Part shown: in pieces, positions 1 through 8,265 of the stretch | Layout: every line of letters starts with the position of its first letter | Numbering within the stretch: the first letter of the stretch is position 1 | The notes under the pieces: model-generated | Seen by the model: the letters and a program-made list of their open reading frames with translations, nothing else | Told to the model about the DNA's origin: nothing | Database searches by the model: none | Made by a program: the position numbers and the translations under genes | Source of the DNA: Euperipatoides rowelli | Taxonomy: Eukaryota > Onychophora > Udeonychophora > Euonychophora > Peripatopsidae | Strand: one strand, 5' to 3' | Assembly (NCBI GenBank): GCA_003024985.2 | Contig: PXIH01S0016247.1 | Length of the DNA: 11,728 bases

Positions 1-92
1 TTTTCATGTAAAAATATTTATCTTAACTTTAACTATTTTGCCACATGAACGAATCTTGCTTAAGTGTGCGGCATTCCCCCCACTTCCCCTAA

Positions 93-167
93 TTAGAGTT
101 ATAAATTTAATATTTAATATACATGTTAGACTTGTAAGTAAATTTAATATTAAATTTATAACTCTAA
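93..167. repeat. Perfect 22 bp inverted repeat with 31 bp loop
   Basis: Positions 93-114 and 146-167 are exact reverse complements (the left arm begins TTAGAGTTATAAATTT). The loop is 115-145. The arms are AT-rich but include the non-trivial AGAGTT end, so this is more than chance A/T pairing. It could be a tiny MITE-like foldback or a cruciform-prone site. No target-site duplication or known terminus was recognised. Confidence 0.8.
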
Positions 168-425
168 GTTATAAAATGGAAATGTTTGCCACAGTTTGTA
201 TTTTATCAGATTTATAAGTTTCCAAAGCCCAGTCACTCATATTCTCGTAGTGTGAATAATGCTAGCATCAACATTGTGTCAACATGCTTTGATGTAATTA
301 TGATTATAATTTTTACTTAAATCCCTTTTGATTAACGTTTTTCTTCTATATAATCTTTAATTTCAGAATAAGTTAAAAAGGTAAAAAAAAATTCTCCCTA
401 TTGAGAAATGTTTGTTACAATTCTT
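168..425. other. AT-rich spacer, nothing recognised
   Basis: No open frame, RNA gene or repeat was recognised in this stretch. It contains ordinary A/T-rich sequence and short homopolymer runs. Confidence 0.6.
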
Positions 426-519
426 CATTTTTACCCCTCCTACAAATCATGAGACACAGAGTTGTTTACTTCCTGTCTCCATTTTTATATTTGTTATTTA
501 AGGTAAGGAGGTAAAAATG
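426..519. repeat. Imperfect inverted repeat, arms about 17 bp
   Basis: CATTTTTAC at 426-434 is the exact reverse complement of GTAAAAATG at 511-519. The adjoining CCCTCCTAC (435-443) and GTAAGGAG (503-510) continue the pairing with a small bulge. The loop is about 59 bp. The arms carry a short GC-rich core (CCTCC/GGAGG), unusual for this neighbourhood. Function unknown. Confidence 0.6.
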
Positions 520-752
520 CTGGTACTTACACTAGTGTAATTCTAAATATCATAAAAGTTGATATATTTGGCCTCATAGTTTGTAAATATTTCTTATTTA
601 TAATAGCATATGTAATAATTGCAAATGATTTTTTTAAAAAGTCTTTTAATTGAAATAAATATATTTATTAAGTGATAATATAATTGTTTCATTTAATAAA
701 CCATTATTGTTGTATAACTTAAGGTTTATTGTATAATAACTCAATAAATATT
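520..752. other. AT-rich spacer, nothing recognised
   Basis: No feature was recognised. Several AATAAA hexamers occur, as expected by chance in such AT-rich DNA. Confidence 0.6.
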
Positions 753-777
753 GTGGGGTGCACCTGCTCCACCCCAC
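753..777. repeat. GC-rich hairpin, 8 bp stem and 9 nt loop
   Basis: GTGGGGTG (753-760) is followed by the nine-base loop CACCTGCTC and then CACCCCAC (770-777), an exact reverse complement. It is one of the few G/C-rich spots in the left part of the window. The loop contains CACCTG, an E-box-form hexamer, and a TATATATAG string lies about 12 bp downstream. No gene follows, so a promoter role is not supported. Confidence 0.75.
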
Positions 778-1286
778 CTTGGTACTCTATATATAGTCTT
801 GGACATTGGTTTTGACAAACTAATAAATGACTAATTGTGCCATCTGGTAACTCATTTTGAAGCTAAATAATTGTTTTATAACATGAAATAATTTTCAAAC
901 AACTTTACCTGTTATATTTTATTAGAGAGATGTATAAAAGTGAAAATTTGTTCAGCTCATTTTAAGTCTAGAACGACAAAATTAATAAAATAATCTGACC
1001 TCGTCTTAAGACCGGAAAGTGTTAATATAGTTGGGATTTTAGAAAAATTCAATTTCATTTCTCGAAAAATTCACTCATCAAAATTATATGTTTTCGTTGT
1101 TTAATGTTTCGTTGTTTAAAGATTGAAAGTAGAGGAAGTAAACCAGTAAAAAAAAATGGCGAGTATTCTTACAAAAGTGTAATATGAAAATAAATTAGAT
1201 CAAGGTTTAGCAATAGCCAGAGTTGCTTTTAACAATAAAAAGTTTTTTTAGCGAATTTTCAGCTTATGGTCTCTTTTATTTCATAC
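778..1286. other. AT-rich spacer with a short direct repeat
   Basis: No coding signal was found. The one structure noticed is a 13-base word TTTCGTTGTTTAA at 1092-1104, repeated at 1107-1119. This looks like a small tandem duplication with a 15-base period. Confidence 0.55.
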
Positions 1287-1601
1287 AAGTTTTATTCTAG
1301 ACTATTTCATTTTTGAAAGAGGGGAGAAGAATCAATTTAACCTTATTAAATTCTTCTTTAGTACCACTTTTATTCTAGACTATTCCATTTTCGAATTAGG
1401 AGAGAAGTATCAATTGAACCATATTAAATTCTTCCTGTTTAGTATCATTTTTATTCTAGACTATTCCATTTTTGAAAAAGGGGAGAAGCATTAATTTAAC
1501 CTTATTAAATTTTTCAGTTTTGTACCACTTTTATTCTAGACTATTTCATTTTCAAAGGAGGGGAGAAGTATAAATTTAAACTTATTAAATATTTCTAGTA
1601 T
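1287..1601. repeat. Tandem repeat, four copies of about 80 bp
   Basis: The word TTTATTCTAGACTATT recurs at 1291, 1369, 1450 and 1530, giving spacings of 78, 81 and 80 bases. Each unit continues with CATTTT, a G-rich GGGGAGAAG-like core (AGGAGAGAAG in copy 2), then an ATTTAACCTTATTAAAT-like tail. Copies differ by scattered substitutions and small indels. Copies 1 and 4 share CTATTTC, while copies 2 and 3 share CTATTCC. This is a minisatellite-type array and codes for no protein. Confidence 0.9.
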
Positions 1602-1813
1602 ATTAATAAAGAATTCAATTTGATAAAGAAATAAATATACAAAATTCATATTAATAAAGGATTAAATAAATTGAAGGTTTTGCCTTATTATATTAGCAAA
1701 TTAATTATTTTTTGTATTCATAATTCATGATAGTTAAGCTTCAACATTATAAAGTTCTTGTCGTGCTTGTTTCACTAGTAAAATGAATTTAAAATTAAGG
1801 AAAAAATTGATAA

Positions 1814-1981
1814 ATGTTGTACCTAGATTATGGAGCAACAGCATGGGGGAGGGGGGATAGATATACCATAACATATTTCAATGTACTCAACATGGAAAGT
1901 AGGCACAAAAGACTGCAAGATTTCTGTCTGGCCACTTCAATTATTTCAACCATGGCTGAACCACAGCTCAATCATGAATAA
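1814..1981 (+). pseudogene. Possible non-LTR reverse transcriptase fragment
   Basis: A 55-codon open frame from ATG 1814 to TAA 1979-1981 encodes LDYGATAWG near its start and RHKRLQDFCL further on. A short L-x-Y-G-x-x-x-W-G motif followed by an R-L-Q stretch is reminiscent of the C-terminal part of non-LTR reverse transcriptases, where a similar motif precedes the thumb. The frame sits in a locally less AT-rich patch. No other reverse-transcriptase block lies upstream; the preceding sequence has stops in this frame. If real it is a severely truncated LINE scrap. Because the match is one short motif, chance is a serious alternative. Confidence 0.28.
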
Positions 1982-2021
1982 AGATTTTGTGTTCGAATGA
2001 TCATTTATTCCTGTTTATTTT

Positions 2022-2370
2022 AACATAATATCAGTTAATATAATATTTTAGTTAGTAGGTATAAACATTTTATTTTGTAAACAGATACGTAAAGCTTCTA
2101 AAATAGTATAAGGACATAAACTTAATTTTGTTTTGATATTTTTTTAATAGAAAATTGATAACTCCTGAGAACTAAAGATCTCACAAAATCAATTTAATAT
2201 GGCACAGGCGTGTTTAAATTAAGAAAACATGTGCATGCTCACTGAATAAGGCTAAACCGTAATTCAGCCAATATCAAGAATAGTGGCTCGGATATTAATG
2301 AAAATGTTGATGCAAAAGGTATTGTCAGGATTCGACCATCAACGTCAAATAGTGTCTACTAACGAATAAG
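2022..2370. repeat. Unidentified interspersed repeat, copy A (more complete)
   Basis: This segment shares blocks in the same order with 2757-2824 and 3267-3515. First is TAATATCAGTTAATATAAT (2027 onward against 2761 onward). Then come TTAATTTTGTTTTGATATTT (about 2122 against 3284), AGATCTCA, a TTTAATRTGGC block, a TTCTGAATAA/CACTGAATAA block, and ATGAAAAT...ATGYAAAAG. Similarity is plainly imperfect, implying old copies. No reading frame, poly(A) tail or terminal repeat was recognised, so the class is unknown. It may be a SINE, a MITE or part of a longer element. Confidence 0.6.
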
Positions 2371-2422
2371 CCCGTTACATGAGCATCAAACTTTTTTTTT
2401 TTTTTTGTTTAAGCCCGTTACA
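2368..2422. repeat. 12 bp direct repeat flanking a T-rich insert
   Basis: AAGCCCGTTACA occurs at 2368-2379 and again at 2411-2422. The 31 bases between them consist of TGAGCATCAAAC, a run of T, and GTTT. This resembles a target-site duplication around a minimal insert, or a slippage duplication. The T-run lies on the side opposite to where a minus-strand retroelement tail would be expected, so a retroelement origin is doubtful. Confidence 0.5.
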
Positions 2423-2756
2423 CCAAAGATTTTTTTTTTATCTAGGAGAAAACACCACTTATAAAAATATAGTTCCTGCGCTGAGCATAGATGGCACTGT
2501 TACTGGCTTCATAACACGATCATATTCCAATTAAAGTTATAGATGGAAAAGGGATCCTAGTAAGAAATTTGTGACGGCCTTGTTATTATACAAAAAAAAT
2601 TACTTCCAGTCATCTGTCATGCAATTTTTTATTTTTTTTTAAATGGACTAGAAATCTGAAAATAGTATCTAAGACACTGTCTTGGCCAAGTTAATTAGCC
2701 ATCTAAAAGGTCATTTGCTTAATTATATATTATACAATAAAAATTATTTTTGATAT
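2423..2756. other. Spacer, nothing recognised
   Basis: A slightly less AT-rich patch around 2475-2580 has no long frame on either strand. I recognise no element in it. Confidence 0.5.
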
Positions 2757-2824
2757 AGCCTAATATCAATTAATATAATATTTAGTTTGTAAACTGATGG
2801 GTTAACTTTCTACAATAGTAACAG
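2757..2824. repeat. Interspersed repeat copy B, left piece
   Basis: This segment matches the left part of copy A (2022 onward). It shares CTAATATCARTTAATATAAT, a TTTAGTT block, GTAAACWGAT and a CTTCTAMAATAGTA-like block. The match stops near 2824 and resumes with the right part of the repeat near 3267. Copy B is therefore plausibly one repeat interrupted by later sequence. Confidence 0.5.
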
Positions 2825-3266
2825 TTTGTAAAAAAAATACACAAGGCTCTTCTAATTGATAATTAAATAAACTAACAGAAAACATTACTTTATTTACCCA
2901 TTATTTTTAGCATCTTCACACCAAAGTGAACCCCACGATTTCACAAACATTAATTATGATTAGGCTTGATCTATTTAATATTTTCTGAAAAAGAAAATCA
3001 ATTGTGGCTAAAGTTTAAAAATAAAGGAATCCTTAAAATAAAACATGAAGTCTTTATTTATTTTTAAGCTGAAAGAAATCGCTTAAATTCCTGAATGAAA
3101 TTTCTATATGATTGTCGTACCACGTCTATTAGCATTTTTTTATGTGCTTAACTTTTAAAAAAAAAATAGAAACAAAATTGAATCGCTTTTTTGAAAATGC
3201 AAATTACGGCTACTCTTGCATTTTATGTCATAAGTTACGATTAAAATTTAACAAATTGCAATAAAC
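2825..3266. other. About 440 bp separating the two halves of copy B
   Basis: This stretch is absent from copy A, so it may be an insertion into copy B. No terminal inverted repeats, target-site duplication or reading frame were recognised at its edges. Internally, AAAATGCAA (3194-3202) and TTGCATTTT (3216-3224) form a perfect 9 bp stem with a 13-base loop. Deletion and rearrangement in copy A is an alternative explanation. Confidence 0.4.
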
Positions 3267-3515
3267 TTTAATAAGGCAATAAAATTAATTTTGTTTTGAT
3301 ATTTTTTAAATAGAATAATATCTTGTGAGCAGTAAAGATCTCAGAGAATCGATTTAATGTGGCTCAGACACGTTTGATCCAGGAAAGCGTTCACATGCTT
3401 TCTGAATAAAGTTCTACCATGAAAAATGATAGCTCAATTATGGCTGAAACATAGATGAAAATATCCATGTAAAAGATACTGCCGATAACTCAATCATGTC
3501 TCAAATGTGAATAAA
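3267..3515. repeat. Interspersed repeat copy B, right piece
   Basis: This segment aligns with about 2099-2370 of copy A. The TTAATTTTGTTTTGATATTT block is followed by AAAGATCTCA, a TTTAATGTGGCTCAGAC-like block, a CATGCT...CTGAATAA block, TGGCT, ATGAAAAT and TGTAAAAGATA, in the same order and at similar spacing. Copies are strongly diverged. A weak further echo (ATGGCTGAA, CTCAATCATG, GAATAAAG) is visible at 1952-1985. Confidence 0.6.
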
Positions 3516-3723
3516 GTATCCGTGTGTAATAGGCCTAAAAATAATTAACGTATTTTTCATTTTTTGACTTATGGCCTGCTATTTAATTCTATTTTTTTAA
3601 TATATATTTAATCACAATAAATATTAACAATAGCCTTTATTTTCTAATACTTCCACTCAAGTTACGTTTATTAAAAGTAGAAGATATTGATGTGAACTTG
3701 CACATACATGTTACAGCTACCAT

Positions 3724-3767
3724 GCTAAATAAAATAACTGCTGCCGATGGCAGTTATTTAATTTAGC
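3724..3767. repeat. Hairpin, 17 bp stem with one mismatch
   Basis: GCTAAAT (3724-3730) pairs with ATTTAGC (3761-3767). After one A-A mismatch, AAATAACTGC (3732-3741) pairs with GCAGTTATTT (3750-3759). The loop is eight bases. It abuts the SINE-like segment on its right. Confidence 0.8.
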
Positions 3768-3890
3768 AAGAAGGCAGGCTGCCAACCGAAACATTGAATG
3801 TTCGAATCCTGCTTGAGCATGGATGTCATGCCACGACTTTTAAAGAAAATGTAATCCTGTTTCCTTTTTTTTAAAAAAAAAAATGAATAA
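3764..3890 (+). mobile_element. tRNA-related SINE fragment (tentative)
   Basis: TGTTCGAATCCT at 3799-3810 is close to the RNA polymerase III B-box (GGTTCGANTCC) of tRNA genes. TAGCAAGAAGG at 3764-3774 fits the A-box pattern except for one base. The spacing is shorter than in a typical tRNA. Downstream GCTTGAGCATGGATGTCATG resembles the body that follows the B-box in several insect tRNA-derived SINEs, from general recollection. An A/T-rich tail with runs of T and A follows at 3865-3885. No tRNA cloverleaf can be folded, so it is not a functional tRNA gene. SINE family assignment needs a repeat library search. Confidence 0.5.
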
Positions 3891-5107
3891 AATAACTATA
3901 CATAAGAAATTATGGTTCTAAGAATTTACTTAACCTAGGGCTCAAATACTCTAAACACAGGCTTAACCTATANAGAAAAAAATATGAAAATTGTCATTTA
4001 AAAATGCAAAACTGATAGTTTGGTTTCTAGATTACAACATTTTATATATAAAGTACTTTGTCTCCTATAATATGAAATCATTTTCGGAAAGTGATTAAAC
4101 CATTAATTTATTTTGTGATTGATTGAGCATATGAAACAGATATTTATTTTGGGTTAGCATGCTTATTTTGTTTCAAGGGACTTCAGCTTTGCCCCATATT
4201 GAGCCCTCTAAATTAGTGTTATTTAAAAATCTACAGCTATTATTACTAAACACAGTTTATAATTTTTAAAATATTGGAATAGTCCCAGAGCTATTACATG
4301 TTAAGTAGCTAGTTGTATGTGTAATATAATTTCTAACCCCAGGATAAGTCTTGAATTGCGGATTTGAAATTTCCTGCTCATATGAAGTGGTAAAGTAATC
4401 AGCAATATTATAGTCAATCGATTGAAAGGTTTCTGAATTGTGCATGAAATAATGTGGAGTTCCTGTATGTTTTAATGGAATGGTAAGTGCTAATATTCCC
4501 AGTAGCTGGCAAATAATGTGACAGCAGAAAAATAAAAGACTTTAGTTAACTTGTAAGCTTAATAATTTAATAGCTTTCTTTCAATTTGATCTCGGCAGAT
4601 TTAAGGAATACCATAAGCTATTGTGCTTTTTATTCCGAAACAATTTCATTTTACTTTTTTTTTTTCTTTTCTTTTGACCCCCAAGAAAGAAGATATTCAT
4701 TTAATAAATCTTTCTGGTTTGCGATAAAAAAAGTAATTAATCATTATTTTTTAAATATTGATTATCTTGATTCCTATAACAAATGGTTTTTCTCAATTCT
4801 AAGAATCATTTTATCAGATCTATTTTTTAATTTTCAGTTCCACACTTCCTATTTTACAACCTCTGTAATGCAAGTTATATCTTGTTTGGAGTTATGAATA
4901 AAAAAACAAGACACTCAGTTATAGAGCTTTCAACATTTGCTAATATGATCTATGAATGTGGAAGCAACATACATTAGATAACTTGGCTTTGCACTCTGAA
5001 TTTATTTTGCCTGTCCACTCGTATGGCATTTGTATCAAGTGAGTTAATGAGTGAAAGTGTTAGTAAGGTGATTATCTTACTTAAGATTCATTTATATTTA
5101 AACACAA
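3891..5107. other. Long AT-rich spacer, no supported feature
   Basis: I see no repeat array, RNA gene or credible coding frame here. The longest open stretch, 4586-4897 on the plus strand, opens on TTG and has no ATG until near its end. Its composition (runs of Phe, Ile, Tyr, Asn) is that of translated AT-rich DNA. One ambiguous base occurs at 3973. Confidence 0.6.
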
Positions 5108-5190
5108 TGCTGTCCATTGCGTAAAAATGTGCGTGATCATGTGCTGTCCGTTGTGCATGATCATGTGCACAGCTGCAGCTAGACATGCAT
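5108..5190. repeat. Cluster of short palindromes and direct repeats
   Basis: GTGCRTGATCATGTGC occurs at 5129-5144 and 5153-5168, and TGCTGTCC at 5108 and 5142. Perfect palindromes sit almost end to end: CATGATCATG (5156-5165), GTGCAC (5165-5170) and AGCTGCAGCT (5171-5180). ATGCAT follows at 5185. A short CAGACAGACA run follows near 5200. Local G+C is higher than in the flanks. The function is unknown. Confidence 0.7.
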
Positions 5191-5255
5191 GATTAAAAGA
5201 CAGACAGACATCGGCCATCATCCATAATTATTGAAAAAATCCAACTTTTACACAG

Positions 5256-5714
5256 ACCTATCCATTTTCTCTCCTATTGTTAGCCATTGAACCAATCATA
5301 TCTTAGGTTTTCTAAGTAGACTATAGTAGGCACACTTTTGTTTTTGTCCCAATTGATTTAGTTTGTGCAGATATATCCATTTGCTCTCCATCTTGTTAGC
5401 CATTGAACCAATCATATCTTAGGTTTTCTATGTAGAAGGTAGCACACTGTTGTTTTTGTCCCAATTGATTTAGTTTGTGCAAAGCTATCCATTTGCTCTT
5501 CGTCTTGTTAGCCATCAAACCAATCATATCTTAGGGTTTCTAAGTAGAGGGCAGCACACTGTTGTTTTTGCCCAATTGATTTAGTTTGTGCAAAGCTATC
5601 TATTTGCTCTCCGTCTTGTTAGCCATTGATTTTGATTTTGAACCAATCATATCTTAGGTTTTCTAAGTAGAGGGCAGCACACTGTTGTTTTGTCGTTCCC
5701 ATTGATTTAGTTTG
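5256..5714. repeat. Tandem repeat, four copies of about 116 bp
   Basis: ACCAATCATATCTTAGG starts at 5291, 5407 and 5642, with a matching third copy at 5519 (one base differs). Spacings are 116, 112 and 123. Each unit carries a CTATCCATTTGCTCT-like block, TTGTTAGCCATTGA, ACCAATCATATCTTAGG, a GTAG...GCACACTGTTGTTTTTG block and CCAATTGATTTAGTTTGTGC. The fourth copy has a 12-base insertion, TTTTGATTTTGA, that duplicates the local TTTTGA word. Copies 2-4 are more alike than copy 1. There is no coding potential; it is satellite- or minisatellite-like. Confidence 0.92.
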
Positions 5715-5817
5715 AAAACATCGTATTTAAAAATGAATTTGAATAAAGCAGTAAATAAAGTAATAAAATATTTTACACACTACTAGACGTTTATTGCAAT
5801 TCATTTTGATAGTGAAA

Positions 5818-5998
5818 CTAAAAACTATAACAACTGTTGGCAATAAAAAGAGGATTGGCATAGATCAATTTCATTGAGTACGCAGATACAACCCTTCCAG
5901 AAACTAAGAACAGATCAATGTAGACATCTCTGTTTACGAGACGGATTAAAGCAGCTCAGAGACCGTTCCGTAAAAGTATAAATGAAACTTTTATGGTC
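5818..5998. other. Less AT-rich unidentified segment
   Basis: Base composition here, especially 5857-5970, is noticeably more balanced than in the flanks. On the minus strand the frame between stops at 5956-5958 and 5818-5820 is open for about 45 codons. It contains the stretch RLVNRDVYIDLFLVSGRVV, which looks more protein-like than other frames here, but I do not recognise it. The right edge folds: GTAAAAGT (5970-5977) with ACTTTTAT (5987-5994), flanked by GACC (5961-5964) and GGTC (5995-5998). It could be an old transposon piece, an exon fragment or a conserved non-coding patch. Confidence 0.3.
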
Positions 5999-7385
5999 AG
6001 ACATGTTTATGGTTTTCTTTGCACTAATTTCTGGAGTTAATGAACTAAAGGATTTAATTGATATGCATTAATAAACTTCATTTTATTTTATACTGTAGGT
6101 TACGAGTATTAAATTACAAATATATAATGGCAAAAGGAAAACACTAATGGTAGAGTATAAAACTTTTTTTTTAAGTTATGAATAAGACTCACTGGGCTAT
6201 TGATATTAGATTTTTAAATGTCGACCTTTTTTATTTTTATATAAATACCTCTGGATATGTAGAAAATAAATGGAAAAGACAAACTAATAAAAAAAAAATG
6301 GTAATTTTCAATTATTGATCATTATTATTCATTAATATTCATTGTTCATCTGTTATTCTGATTGTCTGTCAGAAAAAATAATAAAATTTTTATTCTTTCT
6401 TTGTTTTAATTTAAAATTTTTTAAAAAAAAGCTAATTCTCTTGTTAACCAATGATTATTTATTAAAATAATTATAATTTAATCATATTGTAATTTATTAT
6501 CATCTAACATTTCATTGGTTTATAATTGATGCAGCATTTGAAAAAGTTTTCATTTTTTTTTTAAATTATTTTTTAAAAATTAAAATTAATTTTATTAAGC
6601 TAAATTTTTAATATAAAATAATTTTATCATTATTTTGTATTATTATTTCATTAAAAAAATAAACTAATGAAATTTGTATCAGCTTTGATAAACATTCTGT
6701 CATCAACTATAATACATTACATGATAATGAATAGCCTCGTTAATCTTTAACCCTCTTTTGCATATATTTTAAACATTTCAATATGTCAAAAATAATGAGG
6801 GTGAGGTGAATAATTCAATTTTAAAACAAAATCATAAAGTAAAAGAAAAGATCCATTACTCAGAAAAATATTTACTAATTTTTTTTCTTTATCTTATAAA
6901 TAAAGAATTGGTAATGTAAAATTTGTCATGACTGAAGGGGTCGTCTCATCTTATTGAAATATCACATCGAAATTCCGTTAACATCAAAATTAAAATTGTC
7001 AAACAGTTGTATGTTTACTATGTCATCAAAATAATTTGATTGTTTTATCAAAATTTATATTAAATTTAAATTAAATTTGATACTTGTGCATTAATATAAC
7101 TTTTTTTTTAATATATTATTTTTCATCATTACAAAATTATAAATTTTTAGATAAACTACATTTGAAAAATATCCACAAAAAACATGCATTGCACTTCTTG
7201 TAGGTTGGAGCATAGTGGGTTTAATACTTAATAGGAGTTATAGTTCAGGGTTAAGATGAAATTAGGACTGTAAATAGTCATGAACCCTCCCCTTCTCCTC
7301 CACCCCTCTAAACAGTAGCTGTTTCTTAAAAATTCGCAGGTCATCAAAAACCTCAGTCGGCAAAATCCAATCAATTTTTGGTCCT
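5999..7385. other. Very AT-rich spacer, no supported feature
   Basis: A/T runs, ATTATT- and TTAAAT-type words and frequent stops in all frames fill this stretch. The most extreme part is about 6290-6670. I find no tandem array, terminal repeat or coding frame. It may act only as spacer or as matrix-attachment-like DNA, which cannot be shown from sequence alone. Confidence 0.6.
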
Positions 7386-7440
7386 CCACATCGAATTTTG
7401 ATGTGGTGGCTTTTCGATGTGGCAAGTTTTTAATGTGATG
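7386..7440. repeat. Iterated GATGTGG motif and small inverted repeat
   Basis: CCACATC (7386-7392) and GATGTGG (7400-7406) form a perfect 7 bp stem with a seven-base loop. The motif then iterates at about a 16-base period: TTTTGATGTGG, TTTTCGATGTGG (motif at 7416-7422) and TTTTTAATGTGATG (7426-7440). It looks like a decayed micro-tandem array. Confidence 0.6.
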
Positions 7441-7623
7441 AGCCAAAACCTGACTGAAGGGAAAAGAGGGTGCTTTTAATTATCATCCTTTCTATTTTAA
7501 CATTCCCTTTCTCTAACTTCTTGAGCTATTGTTTGATATCTAAAAAACAGGAATACTATTTATTAAGATGAGCATTGTAAATTTCCTAATTTTAAAGGAT
7601 AAACAAGTGGGGTAGGGGAGGAG

Positions 7624-7833
7624 CAAATGACCCAATAGTGTTTAGCACACTTCCCAACATAGCACAACTTGAAATTTGGCATGTAAGTAGGTTCCATAAT
7701 ATAGACAATGAAAAGAGACTTGGGCATTTTGTTCAAATGACCCAATATTGTTTAGCATACTTCCCAACATAGCACAAACTTAAAATTTGGCATGTAGGTA
7801 GGTTCCATAATGTAGACAATGGAAAAAGACTTG
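7624..7833. repeat. Tandem repeat, two copies at 110 bp period
   Basis: CAAATGACCCAATAKTGTTT starts at 7624 and 7734. Both copies continue through CACTTCCCAACATAGCACAA-like, AAATTTGGCATGTA, GTAGGTTCCATAAT and AGACAATG blocks, ending in GACTTG at 7722 and 7833. The copies differ at only about ten positions, so the duplication is relatively recent or homogenised. An 11-base linker (GGCATTTTGTT) separates them. An open minus-strand frame across the first copy is a by-product of the repeat. Confidence 0.92.
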
Positions 7834-8209
7834 TAAATATCATATTTGAAAGTTGTAGCCTAATCAATTATTAAATATATACTTAACCTATCCAAAGTTT
7901 GTTTTAATATGAAATAAATCACGGTTAGTTTAATCATTTATCTAAATTTGCTTAATTTTGCTTGTAATTTAGGCATAAAACTCATCTTTGATATTTTGGC
8001 AACCAAAATAAAAAAATAAATAAATTTCCAAAAACCTCTTGCTTAAATTTTGGATTAAAAGAACAATATAATAATTAGAGAGCTTTTAATTTATAGGTTC
8101 CAAATTGTAATAATATTTTTATTCAAATGTTTGCTTGAGCATTTGCCCAGCTTTGATGCTTTGAAAAACAAAAAGTGTGAGAAATAATTTCTTTGCTGAA
8201 CTTAACCTA
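7834..8209. other. AT-rich spacer, nothing recognised
   Basis: No coding frame, RNA gene or repeat was recognised. Confidence 0.55.
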
Positions 8210-8265
8210 CGAGCGAGCGTGCCCAAATTTTTAACACGAATAGGCGCATGTCATAATTTTTACGA
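8210..8265. repeat. GCGYRTG...TTTTTAMGAC motif, two adjacent copies
   Basis: GCGTGCCCAAATTTTTAACACG (8218 onward) is followed by GCGCATGTCATAATTTTTACGAC (8244 onward), about 26 bases apart. A third related copy, GCGCATGTCGTAAATTTATG, lies at 9310 onward. CG dinucleotides are frequent here and rare in the flanks. The two outer copies bracket the foldback pair in direct orientation. Confidence 0.45.

Noticed and set aside
787-800. TATA-box promoter (TATATATAG)
   Set aside because: Such strings are expected by chance in this AT-rich sequence and no gene or transcript signal follows.
3764-3840. tRNA gene
   Set aside because: A B-box and near A-box are present, but no acceptor stem or cloverleaf forms and the box spacing is too short. 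A SINE remnant is the better reading.
4586-4897. 103-residue open frame on the plus strand
   Set aside because: It opens on TTG and has no ATG until near its end. It is rich in Phe, Ile, Tyr and Asn, as expected from AT-rich DNA, and shows no recognisable motif. Treated as chance.
5256-5714. CRISPR-like array
   Set aside because: The whole 116 bp unit is repeated, with no variable spacers between short repeats. It is a tandem satellite in eukaryotic DNA.
6290-6670. Replication origin or matrix-attachment region from extreme A/T content
   Set aside because: A/T richness alone is not evidence, and no specific element could be identified.
7228-7446. 72-residue minus-strand frame
   Set aside because: TTG start, no recognisable domain, and it overlaps the iterated GATGTGG motif. 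Nothing suggests translation.
7563-7745. 60-residue minus-strand frame
   Set aside because: It lies across the first copy of the 110 bp tandem repeat and is explained by it.
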